From Calliopsis andreniformis (Eukaryota; Arthropoda; Insecta; Hymenoptera; Andrenidae): a DNA stretch of 64,000 nucleotides. The stretch covers positions 4,402,001 through 4,466,000 of the forward strand of contig NW_027480423.1 in NCBI RefSeq assembly GCF_051401765.1. The letters run 5' to 3'. Numbering within the stretch: the first letter of the stretch is position 1; each line of letters opens with the position of its first letter. The position numbers and the translations under genes were made by a program. The notes under the pieces were generated by a model, which had not been told where the DNA came from, ran no database searches, and was given only the letters and a program-made list of their open reading frames with translations. Below are positions 1 through 13,160 of this stretch, in pieces.

Positions 1-3000
1 GAATAGTCAGGGCCTTAGAAGTCAACGCCCGAAGCATAAAATACAAAATAAATTGAACAGTTTTTCCATCGTATAAAGCGAATAATTGCAACCAGTGTGA
101 AAGTTATGGTCATTTCTACGTTCCGGGCAACCTAGGCTTCCCCCTAGGGCGTTGCTCCAACAGATTGCATAGTTAGGGCCTTAGAAGTTAATGCCCGAAG
201 CATAACATGCAGTAAAAATACAACAGTTTTTCCATCGTATAGCAGGAATAATTTGCAACCAGTGTGAAGGTTATGGTCGTATCTACGTTCCGGGCAACCT
301 AGGCTTCACTGTAGGGCGTTGCTCCACCAGATCGAAATGTTAGGGTCTAAGAAGTCAACGCCCGAAGCATAAAATACGATATAAATACAACAGCTTTTCC
401 ATCGTATAAAACGAATAAGTTCACCAGTGTGAAAGTTATGGTCATTTCTACGTTCCGGGCAACCTAGGCTTCACCCTAGGGCGTTGTTCCACCAGATCGA
501 ATAGTTAGGGCCTAAGAAGTGAACGCCCGAAGCATAAAATATAAAATAAATAGAACAGTTTTTCCATCGTATAAAACGAAAAATTGCTACCAGTGTGAAA
601 GTTATGGTCATTTCTACTTTCCGGGCAACCTAGGCTTCACTCTAGGCCGTTGTTCCACCAGATCGAATAGTTAGGGCCTAAGAAGTGAACGCCAGAAGCA
701 TAAAATACAATATAAATACAACAGTTTTTCCATCATATAAAACGAATGATAGCAACCAGTGTGAAAGTTATGGTCATTTCTACGTTCCGGGCAACCTAGG
801 CTGCACTCTAGGGCGTTGGTCCACCAGATCGAATAGTTAGGGCCTTAGAAGTCAACGCCCGAAACATAAAAAACAAAATAAATAAAACAGTTTTTCTATC
901 GTATAAAACGAAAAATTGCAAACAGTGTGAAAGATATGGACACTTCTACGATCCGGGCTACCTAGGCTTCACTCTATGGCGTTCTTCCACCACATCGAAT
1001 AGCAGCGGCCTCAGAAGTCAACGCCAGAAGCTTAAATACAATATAAATATAACAGTTTTCCCATCGTATAAAACGAATAATAGCAACCAGTGTGAAAGTT
1101 ATGGTCATTTCTACGATCCGGGCAACCTAGGCTTCACTCTAGGGCGTTGTTCCACCAGATCGAATAGTTAGGGCCTTAGAAGTCAACGCCCGAAGCATAA
1201 AGTACAAAATAAATAGAACAGTTTTTCCATCGTATAAAACGAATAATTGCTACCAGTGTGAAAGTTATGGTTATTTCTACGTTCCGGGCAACCTAGGTTT
1301 CACTCCAGGGCGTTGCTCCACCAGATCGAATAGTTACGGCCTATGAAGTCAACGCCAGAAGCATAAAATACAATATAAATACAACAGTTTTTCTATCATA
1401 TAAAACGAATGATAGCAACCAGTGTGAAAGTTATGGTCATTTCTACCTTCCGCGCAATCTTGGCTTTACCCTAGGGCGTTGTTCCACCAGATGGAATAGT
1501 TAGGGCCTAAGAAGTCAACGCCAGAAGCATAAAACACGATATAAATACAACAGCTTTTCCATCGTATAAAACGAATAATTGCAACCAGTGTGAAAGTTAT
1601 GGTCCTTTCTACATTTCGAGCAACCTAGGCTTCACTCTAGGGCTTTGCTCCACCTGATCGAATAGTTAGGGCCTTAGAAGTCAACGCCAGAAGCATAAAA
1701 TACAATATATATACTACAGCTTTTCCACCATAGAAAACGAATAATTGCAACCAGTATGAAAGTTATGGTCATTTCTGCTTTCCGGGCTACCTAGGCTTCA
1801 CCCTAGGGCGTTGTTCCACCAGATGGAATAGATAGGGCCTAAGAAGTCAACGCCAGAAGCATAAAATACGATATAAAAACAACAGCTTTTCCATCGTATA
1901 AAACAAATAATTGCAGCCAGTTTGATAGTGATGGTCATTTCTACGTACCGGGCAACCTAGGCTTCACACTAGGGCGTTGCTCCACCAGATCGAATAGTTA
2001 GAGCCTTAGAAGTCAACGCCCGAAGCATAAAGTATAAAATAAATAGGACAGTTTTTCCATCGTATAAAACGAATAATTGCAACCAGTGTGAAAGTTATGG
2101 TCATTTCAACGTTCCGGGCAACCTAGGCTTCTCTCTACGGCGTTGCTCCACCAGATCGAATAGTTAGAGCCTTAGAAGTCAACGCCCGAAGCATAAAGTA
2201 TAAAATAAATAGAACAGTTTTTCCATCGTATAAAACGAATAATTGCTACCAGTGTGAAAGTTATGGTCACTTCTACTTTCCGGGCAACCTAGACTTCACC
2301 CTAGGGCGTTGTTCCACCAGATGGAAAAGTTAGGGCCTAAGAAGTCAACGCCAGAAGCATAAAATACGATATAAATACAACAGCATTTCCATCGTATAAA
2401 ACGAATAATTGCAACCAGTGTGAAAGTTATGGTCATTTCTACGTTCTGGGCAATCTAGGCTTGACTCTAGGGCGTTGCTCCACCAGGTCGTATAGTTAGG
2501 GCCTCAGAAGTCAACGCCCGAAGCATAAAATACAAAATAAATAAAACAGTTTTTCCATCGTATAAAACGAATAACTGCAACCAGTGTGAAAGTACTGGTC
2601 ATTTCTACGTTCCGGGTAACCTATGTTTCACTCTAGGGCGTTGCTCCACCAGATCGAATAGCTAGGGACTTAGAATTCAATGCCAGAAGCATAAAATGCA
2701 ATATAAATAGAACAGCTTTTCCATCGTTTAAAACGAATAATAGCAACCAGTGTGAAAGTTATGGTCATTTCTACGTTCCGGGCAACCTAGGCTTCACTCT
2801 AGGGCGTGCTCCACCAGATCGAATAGTTAGGGCTTTAGAAGTCAACGCCCGAAGCATTAAATACAATAAAGGTGCAAGAGTTTTTCCATAGCATAACAGG
2901 AATAATTTCCACCAGTGTGAAGGTAATGGTATGGTCTACGTTCCGGGCAACCTAGGCTTCACTCTAGGGCGGTGCTCCACCAGATCAGATAGTTAGAGCC

Positions 3001-3902
3001 TAAGAAGTCAACGCCAAAAGAATAAAATACGATATAAGTACAACAGTTTTTCCATCGTATAAAATGAATGATTGCGAACATTGTGAAAGTAATGGTCATT
3101 TCTACGTGCCTGGCAACCTACGCGTCACTCTAGGGCGTTGCTGCTCCACATCTGATAGCTACGGCCTTAGAAGTTAACGCCGGAAGCATAAAATACAATA
3201 TAAATACAACAGCTTCGCCATCGTATAAAATGAATAATTGCAAACACTGTGCAAGTAATGGTCATTTCTACGTTCCGGGCAACCTAGGCTTCACTCTAGG
3301 GCGTTGCTCCACCAAATCGAATAGTTAGGGCCTTAGAAGTCAACGCCCGAAGCATAAAATACAATATAAGTACAACAGTTTTTCCATCGTATAAAATGAA
3401 TGATTGCGAACATTGTGAAAGTAATGGTCATTTCTACGTTCCGGGCAACCTAGGCTGCACTCTAGGGTGTTGCTCCACCAGATGGAATAGCTAGGGCCTT
3501 AGAAGTGAACGCCCGAAGCATAAAATGCAAAATAAATATAACTGCTTTTCCATCGTACGAAACGAATAACAGCAACCAGTCTGAAAGTACTGGTCATTTC
3601 TACGTTCCGGGTAACCTAGGTTTCACACTAGGGCGTTGCTCCACCAGACCGAATAGCCAGGGACTTAGAATTCAACGCCAGAAGGATAAAATACAATATA
3701 TGTCCACAGTTTTTCCATCGTATGAAATGAATAATTGCAGACATTGTGAAAGTAATGGTCATTTCTACGTTCCGGGTTACCTAGGTTTCACACTATGGCG
3801 TTGCTCCACCAGATCGAAGAGTTAGGGCCTTTGAAGTCAAAGCCCGAAGCATAAAATACAAAATAAACAGAACAGTCTTTCCATTGTATAAAACGAATAA
3901 TT
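1..3902 (-). repeat. Satellite array, left arm (about 23 monomers of 166 bp, minus orientation)
   Basis: The whole interval is head-to-tail copies of the reverse complement of the monomer that fills the rest of the window. Using the GGCC of the TTAGGGCC motif as a phase mark, copies start at 11, 177 and 344 and continue to 3826, which gives 23 intervals averaging 165.9 bp. The array enters from beyond the window and its last monomer breaks off after ACGAATAATT near 3902. Local dimeric spacing is visible: the variant ATTGCGAACATTG recurs at 3071 and 3403 (332 bp apart), and CCCTAGGGCGTTGTTCC recurs at 1469, 1801 and 2299 (2 and 3 monomers apart). Neighbouring copies differ by scattered substitutions, so this arm is less homogenised than 25-27 kb or 37-43 kb. 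No gene or foreign insertion is seen. Confidence 0.97.
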
Positions 3903-3927
3903 ATAATAAATAATTATAAAAATAACG
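3896..3927. other. Strand-switch junction of the satellite array
   Basis: Monomers left of this point read on the minus strand and those right of it on the plus strand. The left monomer stops after ACGAATAATT (about monomer position 114, read in reverse). The right arm resumes at GCTTCTGGCG (monomer position 166/1), so about 50 bp of the monomer's AT-rich end is not cleanly assigned to either side. Positions 3896-3925 are 30 consecutive A/T bases. They contain AATAATTATAA twice (3896-3906 and 3909-3919), each with the perfect palindrome ATAATTAT. The filler loosely resembles the AT-rich monomer end in the minus sense, so it may be degenerate satellite rather than foreign sequence. Confidence 0.93.
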
Positions 3928-5189
3928 CTTCTGGCGTTGAATTCTAAGTCCCTAAGTATTCGATCTCGTGGAGCAACGCCCTACAGTGAAGCTTAGGTTG
4001 CCCGGAACGTAGAAATGACGATATCTTTCACACTGGTTGCAATTATTCATTTTATACGACGGAAAAGTTGCTGTATTTATATCGTATTTTATGTTTCTGG
4101 CGTTCACTTCTAAGGACCTAACTATTCGATCTGGTGGAGCAACGTTCTAGAGTGAAGCCTAGGCTGCTCGGAACGTAGAAATGACCATTACTTTCACACT
4201 GGTAGCAATTATTCGTTTTATACGATGGAAAAGCAGTTGTATTTATATTGTATTTTATGCCTGTGGCGTTGACCTCTAAGGCCGTAGCTATTAGATGTGG
4301 TGGAGCAACGCCCCAGAGTGACGCCTAGGGTGCTCGGAACGTAGAAATGACCATTACTTTCACACTGGTAGCAATTATTCGTTTTATACGATGGAAAAGC
4401 TGTTGCATTTATATCGTATTTTATGCTCCTTGCGTCGACTTCTTAGGCCCTAACTATCCGATCTGGTGGAGCAATGCCCTAGAGTGAAGCCAAGGTTGCA
4501 CGGAACGTAGAAATGGCCATTACTTTCACGCTGTTTGCAAATATACATTATAAACGATGGAAAAGCTGTTGTATTTATGTTGTATTTTATGCTTCTGGCG
4601 TTGACTTCTTAGGCCCTAACTATTTGATCTGGTCGAGCACCCTCCTAGAGTGAAGACTAGGTTGCCCGGAACGTAGATAGGACCACTACCTTCAAACTGG
4701 TTGCAATTATTCCTCTTATACGATGGAAAAACTCTTGTATCTCTATTGTATTTTATGTTTCGAGTGTTGACTTCCATGGCCCTACCTATTCGATCTGGTG
4801 GAGCAACGCCCTACAGTGAAGCCCAGGTTCGCCGGAACGTCGATATGACCATAACATTCACACTGGTTGCAATTGTTCGTTTTATACAATGGAAAGACTG
4901 TTGTATTTATAATTTATTTTGTGCTTCTGGCGTTGACTTCTAAGTCCCTAGCTATTAGATATGGTGGAGCAACGCCATAGAGTGAAACCCAGGTTAACCG
5001 GAACGTAGAAATGACCAGTACTTTCACACTGGTTGCAGTTATTCCTGTTATACGATGGAAAAACTGTTGCAATTTAGTTGTATTTTATGCCTCTGGCGAT
5101 GAATTCTAAGTCCCTAACTATTCGATATCGAGGTACAATGCCCTAGAGTGAAGCCTAGGTTGCCAGGAACGTAGAAATGACCAGTACTT

Positions 5190-5853
5190 TCACACTGTTT
5201 GCAAATATACATTATATGCGATGGAAAAGTTGTTGTATTTATATTGTATTTTATGCTTCTGGCGTTGACTTCTTGGGCCCTAACTGTTTGATCTGGTGGC
5301 GCACCGCCCTAGAGTGAAGCCTAGGTTGCCCTGAACGTAGAAATGACCATTACTTTCACACTGGTTGCAATTATTCCTGTTATACGATGGAAAAACAGTT
5401 GCATCTTTATTGTATTTTATGCTTCTGGCGTTAACTTCTAAGGACCTAACTATTCGATCTGGTGGAGCAACACCCTAGAGGGTAGCCTAGGTTGCCCGGA
5501 ACGTAGATATGACCATTACTTTCACACTGTTTGCAAATATACATTATATACGATGGAAAAGCTGTTGTATTTATATTGTATTTTTAGCTTCTGGCGTTCA
5601 TTTCTTAGACCCTAACTATTTGATCTTGTGCAGCACCGCCATAGAGTGAAGCCTAGGTTGCCCGGAACGTAGAACACACCATTACCTTTACACTGGTTGC
5701 AATTATTCCTGTTATACGATGGAAAAACTGTTGCATCTTTATTGTATTTTATGCTTCTGGCGTTAACTTCTAAGGACCTAACTATTCGATCTGGTGGAGC
5801 AACGCCCTAGAGTGAAGCCTAGGTTGCTCTGAACGTAGAAATGGCCAGTACTT
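5190..5853 (+). repeat. Dimeric higher-order repeat, two copies of 332 bp
   Basis: Two adjacent two-monomer units match each other better than their neighbours do. GCAAATATAC recurs at 5201 and 5533, and the rare TTAACTTCTAAGGAC recurs at 5431 and 5763, both exactly 332 bp apart. A related copy of the first monomer lies 664 bp upstream (4537). The two units differ by scattered substitutions, so this is an older duplication than those at 25-27 kb or 37-43 kb. Confidence 0.75.
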
Positions 5854-7241
5854 TCACACTGTTTGCAATTATTCATTTTATACGATGGCAGAGCTGTTGT
5901 ATTTATATTGTATTTTATGCTCCTGGCGTTGACTTCTAAGGCCGTAGTTATTAGATGTGGTGGAGCAACGACCTAGTGTGTCGCCTAGGTTGCCCGGAAC
6001 GTAGAAATGACCATTACTTTCACAGTGTTTGCAATTATTCATTTTATACGATGGAAAAACTGTTGTACTTATATTGTATTTTATGCTTCTGTCATTGACT
6101 CCTAAGGCACTAGCTATTCGATCTTGTGGAGCAACGCCCTAGAGCGAAGCCTATGCTGCCCGGAACGCAGAAATGACCATTACCTTCAGAGTTGTTGCAA
6201 TTATTCCTGTTATACGATGGAAAAACTGTGGTATTTTTGTTGCACTTTATGCTTCTGGCGTTGACTTCTAAGGCCCTATCTATTCGATCTGGTGGACCAA
6301 CGCTCTAGAGTGAAGCCTAGGTTGCACTGAACGTAGAAATGACCATTACTCTCACACTGTTTGCAATTATTCCTGTTATACGATGGAAAAGCTGTTGTAT
6401 TTATATCGTATTTTATGCTTCTGGCGTTGACTTCTTAGGCCGTTGCTATTGGAGGTGGTGGAGCAACGCCCTAGAGTGACGCCTAGGTTGCCCGGAACGT
6501 AGAAATGACCATTACTTTCACACTGTTTGCAATTATTCATTTTATGCGTTGGAAAAGCTGTTGCATCTTTATTGTATTTTATGCTTCTGGCGTTGACTTC
6601 TAAGCCCCTTACTATTCAATCTGGTGGAGCAACGCCCTAGAGTGAAGCCTAGGTTGCTCGGAATGTAGAAATGACCATAACTTTCACACTGGTTGCAATT
6701 ATTCGTTTTATACGATGGAAAAACTGTTGCATCTTTACTGTATTTTATGCTTCTGGCGTTGACTTCTAAGGCCCTAACTATATGATCTGGTGGAGCACCG
6801 CCATAGAGTGAAGCCTAGGTTGCCCGGAACGTAGCACATACCATTACCTTCAAACTGGTTGCAATTATTCCTGTTATACGATTGAAAAGCTGTTCAATTT
6901 ATTTTGTATTTTATGCTTCGGGCGTCGACTTCTAAGGCCCTAACTATTCGGGCTGGTGGAGCAACATCCTAGAGTGAAGCCTAGGCTGCCCGGAACGTAG
7001 AAATGACCATCACTTTCACACTGATTGCAATTATTCCTGTTATACGATGGAAAGACTCTTGTATATTTATTGTATTTTATGCTTGGGCGCTGACATCTAT
7101 GGCCCTACCTATTCGATGGGTTGGAGCAACACGCTACAGTGAAGCCTAAATTGCCCGGAACGTGGATATGAGCATAACCTTCTCATAGGTTGCAATTATT
7201 CGTTTTATACGATGGAAAGACTGTTGTATTTATTTTGTAGT

Positions 7242-8180
7242 TTATGCTTCTGGCGTTGACTTTTAAGGCCCTAACTCTTCGATCTGGCGGAGCTACGCCT
7301 CAGAGTTAAGCCTTGGATGCCCGAAACGCCGAAATGATCATTACTTTCACACTGGTTGCAGTGATCCATGCTATACAATGGAAAAACTGTTGTATTTATA
7401 TTATATTTTGTGCTTCTGGCGTTCACTTCTAAGGCCCTAACTATTCAATCTGTTGGAGCAACGCCCTAGGGTGAAACCTAGGTTGCCCGGACAATAGAAA
7501 TGACCATAACTTTCACACTGGTTGTAATTATTCGTTTCATACGATGGAAAAACTGTTGTATTTATATTGTATTTTATGCTTCTGGCGTTGAATTCTAAGG
7601 CACTAACTATTCGCTCTGGTGGAGCAACGCCCTAGAGTGAAGCCTAGGTTGCCCGGAACGTAGAAATGACCATGACTTTCATACTGGCAGCAATTATTCG
7701 TTATATACAATGGAAAAACTGTTCTATTTATTTTGTATTTTATGCTTCTGGCGTTGACTTCTAAGGCCCTAACTCTTCGATCTGGTGGAGCAACGCCTCA
7801 GAGTTAAGTCTAGGATGCACGAAACGCCGAAATGATCATTACTTTCACATTGGTTGCAATTACACGTTTTATACGATGGAAAAGCTGTTGTGTTTATATC
7901 GTATTTTATGCTTCTGGCGTTGACTTCTTAGGCCGTAACTACTCCATCTGGTGGAACAACGCCCTATGGTGAAGCCTAGGTTGCCCGGAACGTAGAAATG
8001 ACCATAACTTTCACACTGGTAGCAATTAATCGTTTTATACAATGGAAGAATTGTTACATTTATACTGTATTTTATGCGTCTGGTGTTGACCTCTAAGGCC
8101 CTAATTATTCGATCTGGTGCAGCAACGCCCTAGAGTGAAGCCTAGGTTGCCGGGAACATAGAAATGACCATCACTTTCAC
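7242..8180 (+). repeat. Duplicated satellite block A, copy 1
   Basis: About 5.6 monomers are repeated 1,826 bp (11 monomers) downstream at 9068-10006. Shared private variants include GGCGGAGCTACGCC, GTGATCCATGCTATAC, GCTCTGGTGGAGC, GGCAGCAATTATTCG and ATGCGTCTGGTGTTGACC. Only a few substitutions separate the copies, while flanking monomers differ clearly. The block contains two monomers of the CTCAGAGTTAAG subclass. Confidence 0.88.
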
Positions 8181-9067
8181 ACTGGTTGCAATTATTCCTG
8201 TTATACGATGGAAAAGCTGTTGTATCTATATAGTATTTTATGCTTCTGGCGTTGACTTCTTAGGCCCTAACTATTCCATCTGGTGGAACAACGCCCTAGG
8301 GTGAACCCCAGGCTGTCCGGAACGTGGAAATGACCATAACTTTCACACTGGTTGCAATTATTCGTTTTATATAATGGAAAAACTGTCGTATTTATATTGT
8401 ATTTTATGCTTCTGGCGTTGACTTCTAAGGCCGTAGCTATTCGATGTGGCGGAGCAACGCCCTAGAGTGAAGCCTAGGTTGGCCGGATCGTAGAAATGGC
8501 CATTACTTTCACACTGTTTGCAATTATTCGTTTTATACGATGGAAAAGCTGTTGTATTTATATCGTATTTAGTGCTTCTGGCGTTGGCTTCTTAGGCCCT
8601 AACTATTCCATCTGGTGGAACATCGCCCTTGGGTGAAGCCTAGGTTGCCAGGAACGTAGAAATGGCCATAACTTTTACACTGGTAGCAATTATTCGTTTC
8701 ATACAATGGAAAAACTGTTCTATTTATTTTGAATTTTCTGCTTCTGGCTTCGACTTCTAAGGTCCTAGCTATTCGATCTGGTGGGGCAACGTCCAAGAGT
8801 GAAGCCTATGTTGGCCGGAACTTAGAAATGACCATTACTTTCACACTGGTTGCTATTATTCGTTTTATACGATGGAAAAACTGTTGTATTTGTATTGTAT
8901 TTTATGGTTCTGGCGTTCACTTCTAAGGCCCTAACCCTTCGATGTGGTGGAGCAACGCCTCAGCGTTAAGTCTAGGATGCCCGAAACGCTGAAATGGTCA
9001 TTACTTTCACATTGGTTGCAATTATACGTTTAATACGATGGAAAAGCTGTTGTATTTATATCGTATT

Positions 9068-10006
9068 TTATGCTTCTGGCGTTGACTTTTAAGGCCCTAA
9101 CTCTTCGATCTGGCGGAGCTACGCCTCAGAGTTAAGCCTTGGATGCCCGAAACGCCGAAATGATCATTACTTTCACACTGGTTGCAGTGATCCATGCTAT
9201 ACAATGGAAAAACTGTTGTATTTATATTATATTTTGTGCTTCTGGCGTTCACTTCTAAGGCCCTAACTATTCAATCTGTTGGAGCAACGCCCTAGGGTGA
9301 AACCTAGGTTGCCCGGACAATAGAAATGACCATAACTTTCACACTGGTTGTAATTATTCGTCTCATACGATGGAAAAACTGTTGTATTTATATTGTATTT
9401 TATGCTTCTGGCGTTGAATTCTAAGGCACTAACTATTCGCTCTGGTGGAGCAACGCCCTAGAGTGAAGCCTAGGTTGCCCGGAACGTAGAAATGACCATG
9501 ACTTTCATACTGGCAGCAATTATTCGTTATATACAATGGAAAAACTGTTCTATTTATTTTGTATTTTATGCTTCTGGCGTTGACTTCTAAGGCCCTAACT
9601 CTTCGATCTGGTGGAGCAACGCCTCAGAGTTAAGTCTAGGATGCACGAAACGCCGAAATGATCATTACTTTCACATTGGTTGCAATTACACGTTTTATAC
9701 GATGGAAAAGCTGTTGTGTTTATATCGTATTTTATGCTTCTGGCGTTGACTTCTTAGGCCGTAACTATTCCATGTGGTGGAACAACGCCCTATGGTGAAG
9801 CCTAGGTTGCCCGGAACGTAGAAATGACCATAACTTTCACACTGGTAGCAATTAATCGTTTTATACAATGGAAGAATTGTTACATTTATACTGTATTTTA
9901 TGCGTCTGGTGTTGACCTCTAAGGCCCTAACTATTCGATCTGGTGGAGCAACGCCCTAGAGTGAAGCCTAGGTTGCCGGGAACGTGGAAATGACCATCGC
10001 TTTCAC
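9068..10006 (+). repeat. Duplicated satellite block A, copy 2
   Basis: This is the near-identical partner of 7242-8180 at an 11-monomer offset. Similarity begins within the monomer end near TTTATGCTTCTGGCG and stops after the CCGGGAACGTGGAAATGACC segment, where copy 2 continues with GGTAGCAATTATTCG instead of GGTTGCAATTATTCC. Because both ends fall inside monomers, the exchange did not respect a fixed monomer boundary. Confidence 0.88.
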
Positions 10007-10111
10007 ACTGGTAGCAATTATTCGTTTTATACGATGGAAGAACTGTTATATTTGTATTGTACTTTATACTTCTGGTGTTGACTTCTAAGGCCCTAACTAT
10101 ACCATCTGATG

Positions 10112-12318
10112 GAACAACGCCCTAGTGTGACGCCTAGGTTGCTCGGAACGTAGAAATGACCATTACTTTCACAATGTTTGCAATTATTCATTTTATACGA
10201 TGGAAAAACTGTTGTACTTATATTGTATTTTATCCTTCTGGCGTTGATTTCTAGGTCCCTAGCTATTCGATCTGGTGTAGCAACGCCCTAGAGTTAAACC
10301 TAGGTTACCCGGAACACAGAAATGACCAGTACTTTCACACTGTTTGCAGTTATTCCTGTTATACGATGGAAAAACTGTTGCATCTTTATTGTATTTTATG
10401 CTTCTGGCGTTGACTACTAAGGCCCCAACTGTTCGATCTGGTGGAGCAACGCCCTAGAGTGTAGCCTAGGTTGCTCGGAATGTTGAAATGTCCATAACTT
10501 TCACACTGGTTGCAATTATTCGTTTTATACGATGGAAAAACTGTTGCATCTGTATTGCATTTTATGCTTCTGGCGTTGACATCTAAGGCCCTAATTATTC
10601 GATCTGGTGGAACAACGCCCTAGAGTGACGCCTAGGTTCCCCGGAACGTAGAAATGACCTTTACTTTCACAATGTTAGCAATTATTAGTTTTATACCATG
10701 GAAAAACTGTTGTACATATATTGTATTTTATTCTTCTGGCGTTGACTTCATAGACCCTAACTATTCGATCTGGTGGAGCACCGCCCTATAGTGAAGCCTA
10801 GGTTGCCGGGAACGTAGAAATGACCATCACTTTCACACTGGTTGCAATTATTCCTGTTATATGATGGAAAAGCTGTTGTATTTATATTGTCTTTTATGCT
10901 TCTGGCGTTGACTTCTAAGGCCGTAGCTATTAGATGTGGTGGAGCAACGCCCTAGTGTGACGCCTAGGTTGCTCGGAACGTAGAAATGACCATTACTTTC
11001 ACAATGTTTGCAATTATTCATTTTATACGATGGAAAAACTGTTGTACTTATATTGTATTTTATCCTTCTGGCGTTGAATTCTAAGTGCCTAGCTATTCGA
11101 TCTGGTGGAGCAACGCCATATAGTGAAGCCCAGGTTGCCCGGAACGTAGAAATGACCACTACATTCACATTGTGTGCAATTATTCATTTTATACGATGGA
11201 AAAGCTGTTGTACTTATATTGTATTTTATGCTTCTGGCGATGAATCCTAAGGCCGTAGCTATTAGATGTGGTGGAGCAACGCCATAGAGTGACGCCTAGG
11301 TTGCCCGGAACGTAGAAATGACCATCACTTTCACACTGGTTGCAATTATTCCTGTTATACGATGGAAAAGCTGTTGTATTTATATCGTATTTTATGCTTC
11401 TGGCGTTGACTTCTTAGGCCCTAACTATTCCATCTGGTCGAACAACGACCTAGGGTGAAGCCTAGGTTGCCCGGAACGTAGAAATGACAATTACATTCAC
11501 ACTGGTTGCAATTATTCGTTTTATACGATGGAAAAACTGTTGTATTCATTTTGTATTTGGTGCTTCTGGCGTTGACTTCTTAGGCCTTAACTATTCGATC
11601 TGGTTGAGCAGCGCCATAGAGTGAAGCCTAGGGTGCCCGGAAAGTAGAAATGAACATTATTTTCACACTGGTTGCAATTATTCTTTTTATACGATGGAAA
11701 AACTGTTGCATTTATTATGTATTTTATGCTTCTGACGTTGTATTTTAAGGCCGTAGCTATTCGATGTGGTGGAGCAACGCCCTAGAGTGAAGCCGAGGTT
11801 GCCCGGAACCTAGAAATGACCATTACTTTCACACTGGTTGCAATTATTCGTTTTATACTATGGAAAAACTGTTGTACTTATATTGTATTTTATTCTTCTG
11901 GCGTTGACTTCTTAGGCCCTAACTATCCGATCTGGTGGAACAACGCCCTAGAGTGAAGCCTAGGCTGCCCGGAACGTAGCACTGACCATTACGATCACAC
12001 TGTTTGCAAATATACATTATATACGATGGAAAAGCTGTTGTATTTATATTGTATTTTATGCTTCTGGCGATGACTTCTAAGGCCGTAGCTATTAGATGTG
12101 GTGGAGCAACGCCATAGAGTGGCGCCTAGGTTGCCCGGAACGTAGAAATGACCATCACTTTCACAGTGGTTGCAATTATTCCTGTTATACGATGGAAAAG
12201 CTGTTGTATTTATATCGTATTTTATGCTTCTGGCGTTGACTTCTTAGGCCCTAACTATTCCATCTGGTGGAACAACGACCTAGGGTGAAGCCTAGGTTGC
12301 CCGGAACGTAGAAATGAC
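10112..12318 (+). repeat. Zone with 5-monomer (830 bp) spacing
   Basis: Two pairs show the same 830-bp offset. CCTAGTGTGACGCC with the following CACAATGTTTGC monomer occurs at 10121 and 10951 (about 145 bp of near identity). A longer segment containing GCCATAGAGTGACGCC and ACAACGACCTAGGG occurs at 11200-11488 and 12030-12318. Other monomers in the interval do not follow the spacing strictly, so the 5-mer pattern is partly eroded or overwritten. Confidence 0.7.
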
Positions 12319-12924
12319 CGTTACTTTCACACTGGCTGCAATTATTCGTTTTATACGGTGTAAAGGCTGTTGTGTTTATTTTTTATTTTATTTTTCTGAT
12401 GTTGACTTCTTAGGCCCTAACTATTCGATCTGGAGGAACAACGCCGTAGAGTGAAGCCTAGCTAGCCCGGAACGTAGAAATGACCATTACTTTCACACTG
12501 TTTGCAATTATTCCTTTTATACGATGGAAAAGCTGTTGTATTTATACCGTATTTTATGCTCCTGGCGTTGACTTCTAAGAACCTAACTATTCGAACTGGT
12601 GGAGCAACGCCCTAGAGTGAAGCCTAGGTTGCCGGAAACGTAGAAATGACCATTACTTTCACAATGTTTGCAATTATTCGTTTTATACGATGGAAAAACT
12701 GCTGTACTCATATTGTATTTTATCCATCTGGCGTTGACTTCTAAGGCCGTTGCTATTAGATGTGGTGGAGCATCGCCCTAGAGTGACGCCTAGGGTGCTC
12801 GGAACGTAGAAATGACCGTTACTTTCACACTGTTCGCAATTATTCATTTTATACGATGGAAAAGCTGTTCTATTTAGTTTGTATTTTATGCTTCGGGCGT
12901 TGACTTCTAAGCCCCTAACTATTC

Positions 12925-13160
12925 GATCTGGTGGAGCAATGTCTCAGAGTTAAGTCTAGGATGCCCGAAACGCCGAAATGATCATTACTTTCACGCTTGT
13001 TGCAATTATTCCTGTTATACAATGAAAAGACTATTGTATTTTTATTGTATTTTGTGCTTCAGGCGTAGGCTTCTAAGGCCGTAGCTATTCGATATGGTCG
13101 AGCACCGCCCCAGAGTGAAGCCTAGGTTGCTCGGAACGTAGAAATGACCACTTCTTTCAC
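12925..13160 (+). repeat. Duplicated block with 9-monomer offset, copy 1
   Basis: This segment matches 14420-14655 at an offset of 1,495 bp (9 monomers). Both carry the CTCAGAGTTAAG-type start, CACGCTTGTTGCAATTATTCC, ATGAAAAGAC and the unusual CTTCAGGCGTAGGCTTC or CCTCAGGCGTAGGCTTC, then GATATGGT. Confidence 0.78.

Noticed and set aside
3903..3925. A/T filler at the strand switch as a transposon footprint or target-site duplication
   Set aside because: The AATAATTATAA direct repeats overlap low-complexity A/T sequence, flank nothing longer than 2 bp, and resemble the AT-rich monomer end. No terminal inverted repeats or element remnants are visible.
7080..7330. Unusually diverged monomers around 7.1-7.3 kb as possible unique sequence
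   Set aside because: Odd segments such as GCTTGGGCGCTGACATC and GATGGGTTGGAGC still align in phase with the monomer over their full length. They are decayed copies, not an insertion.
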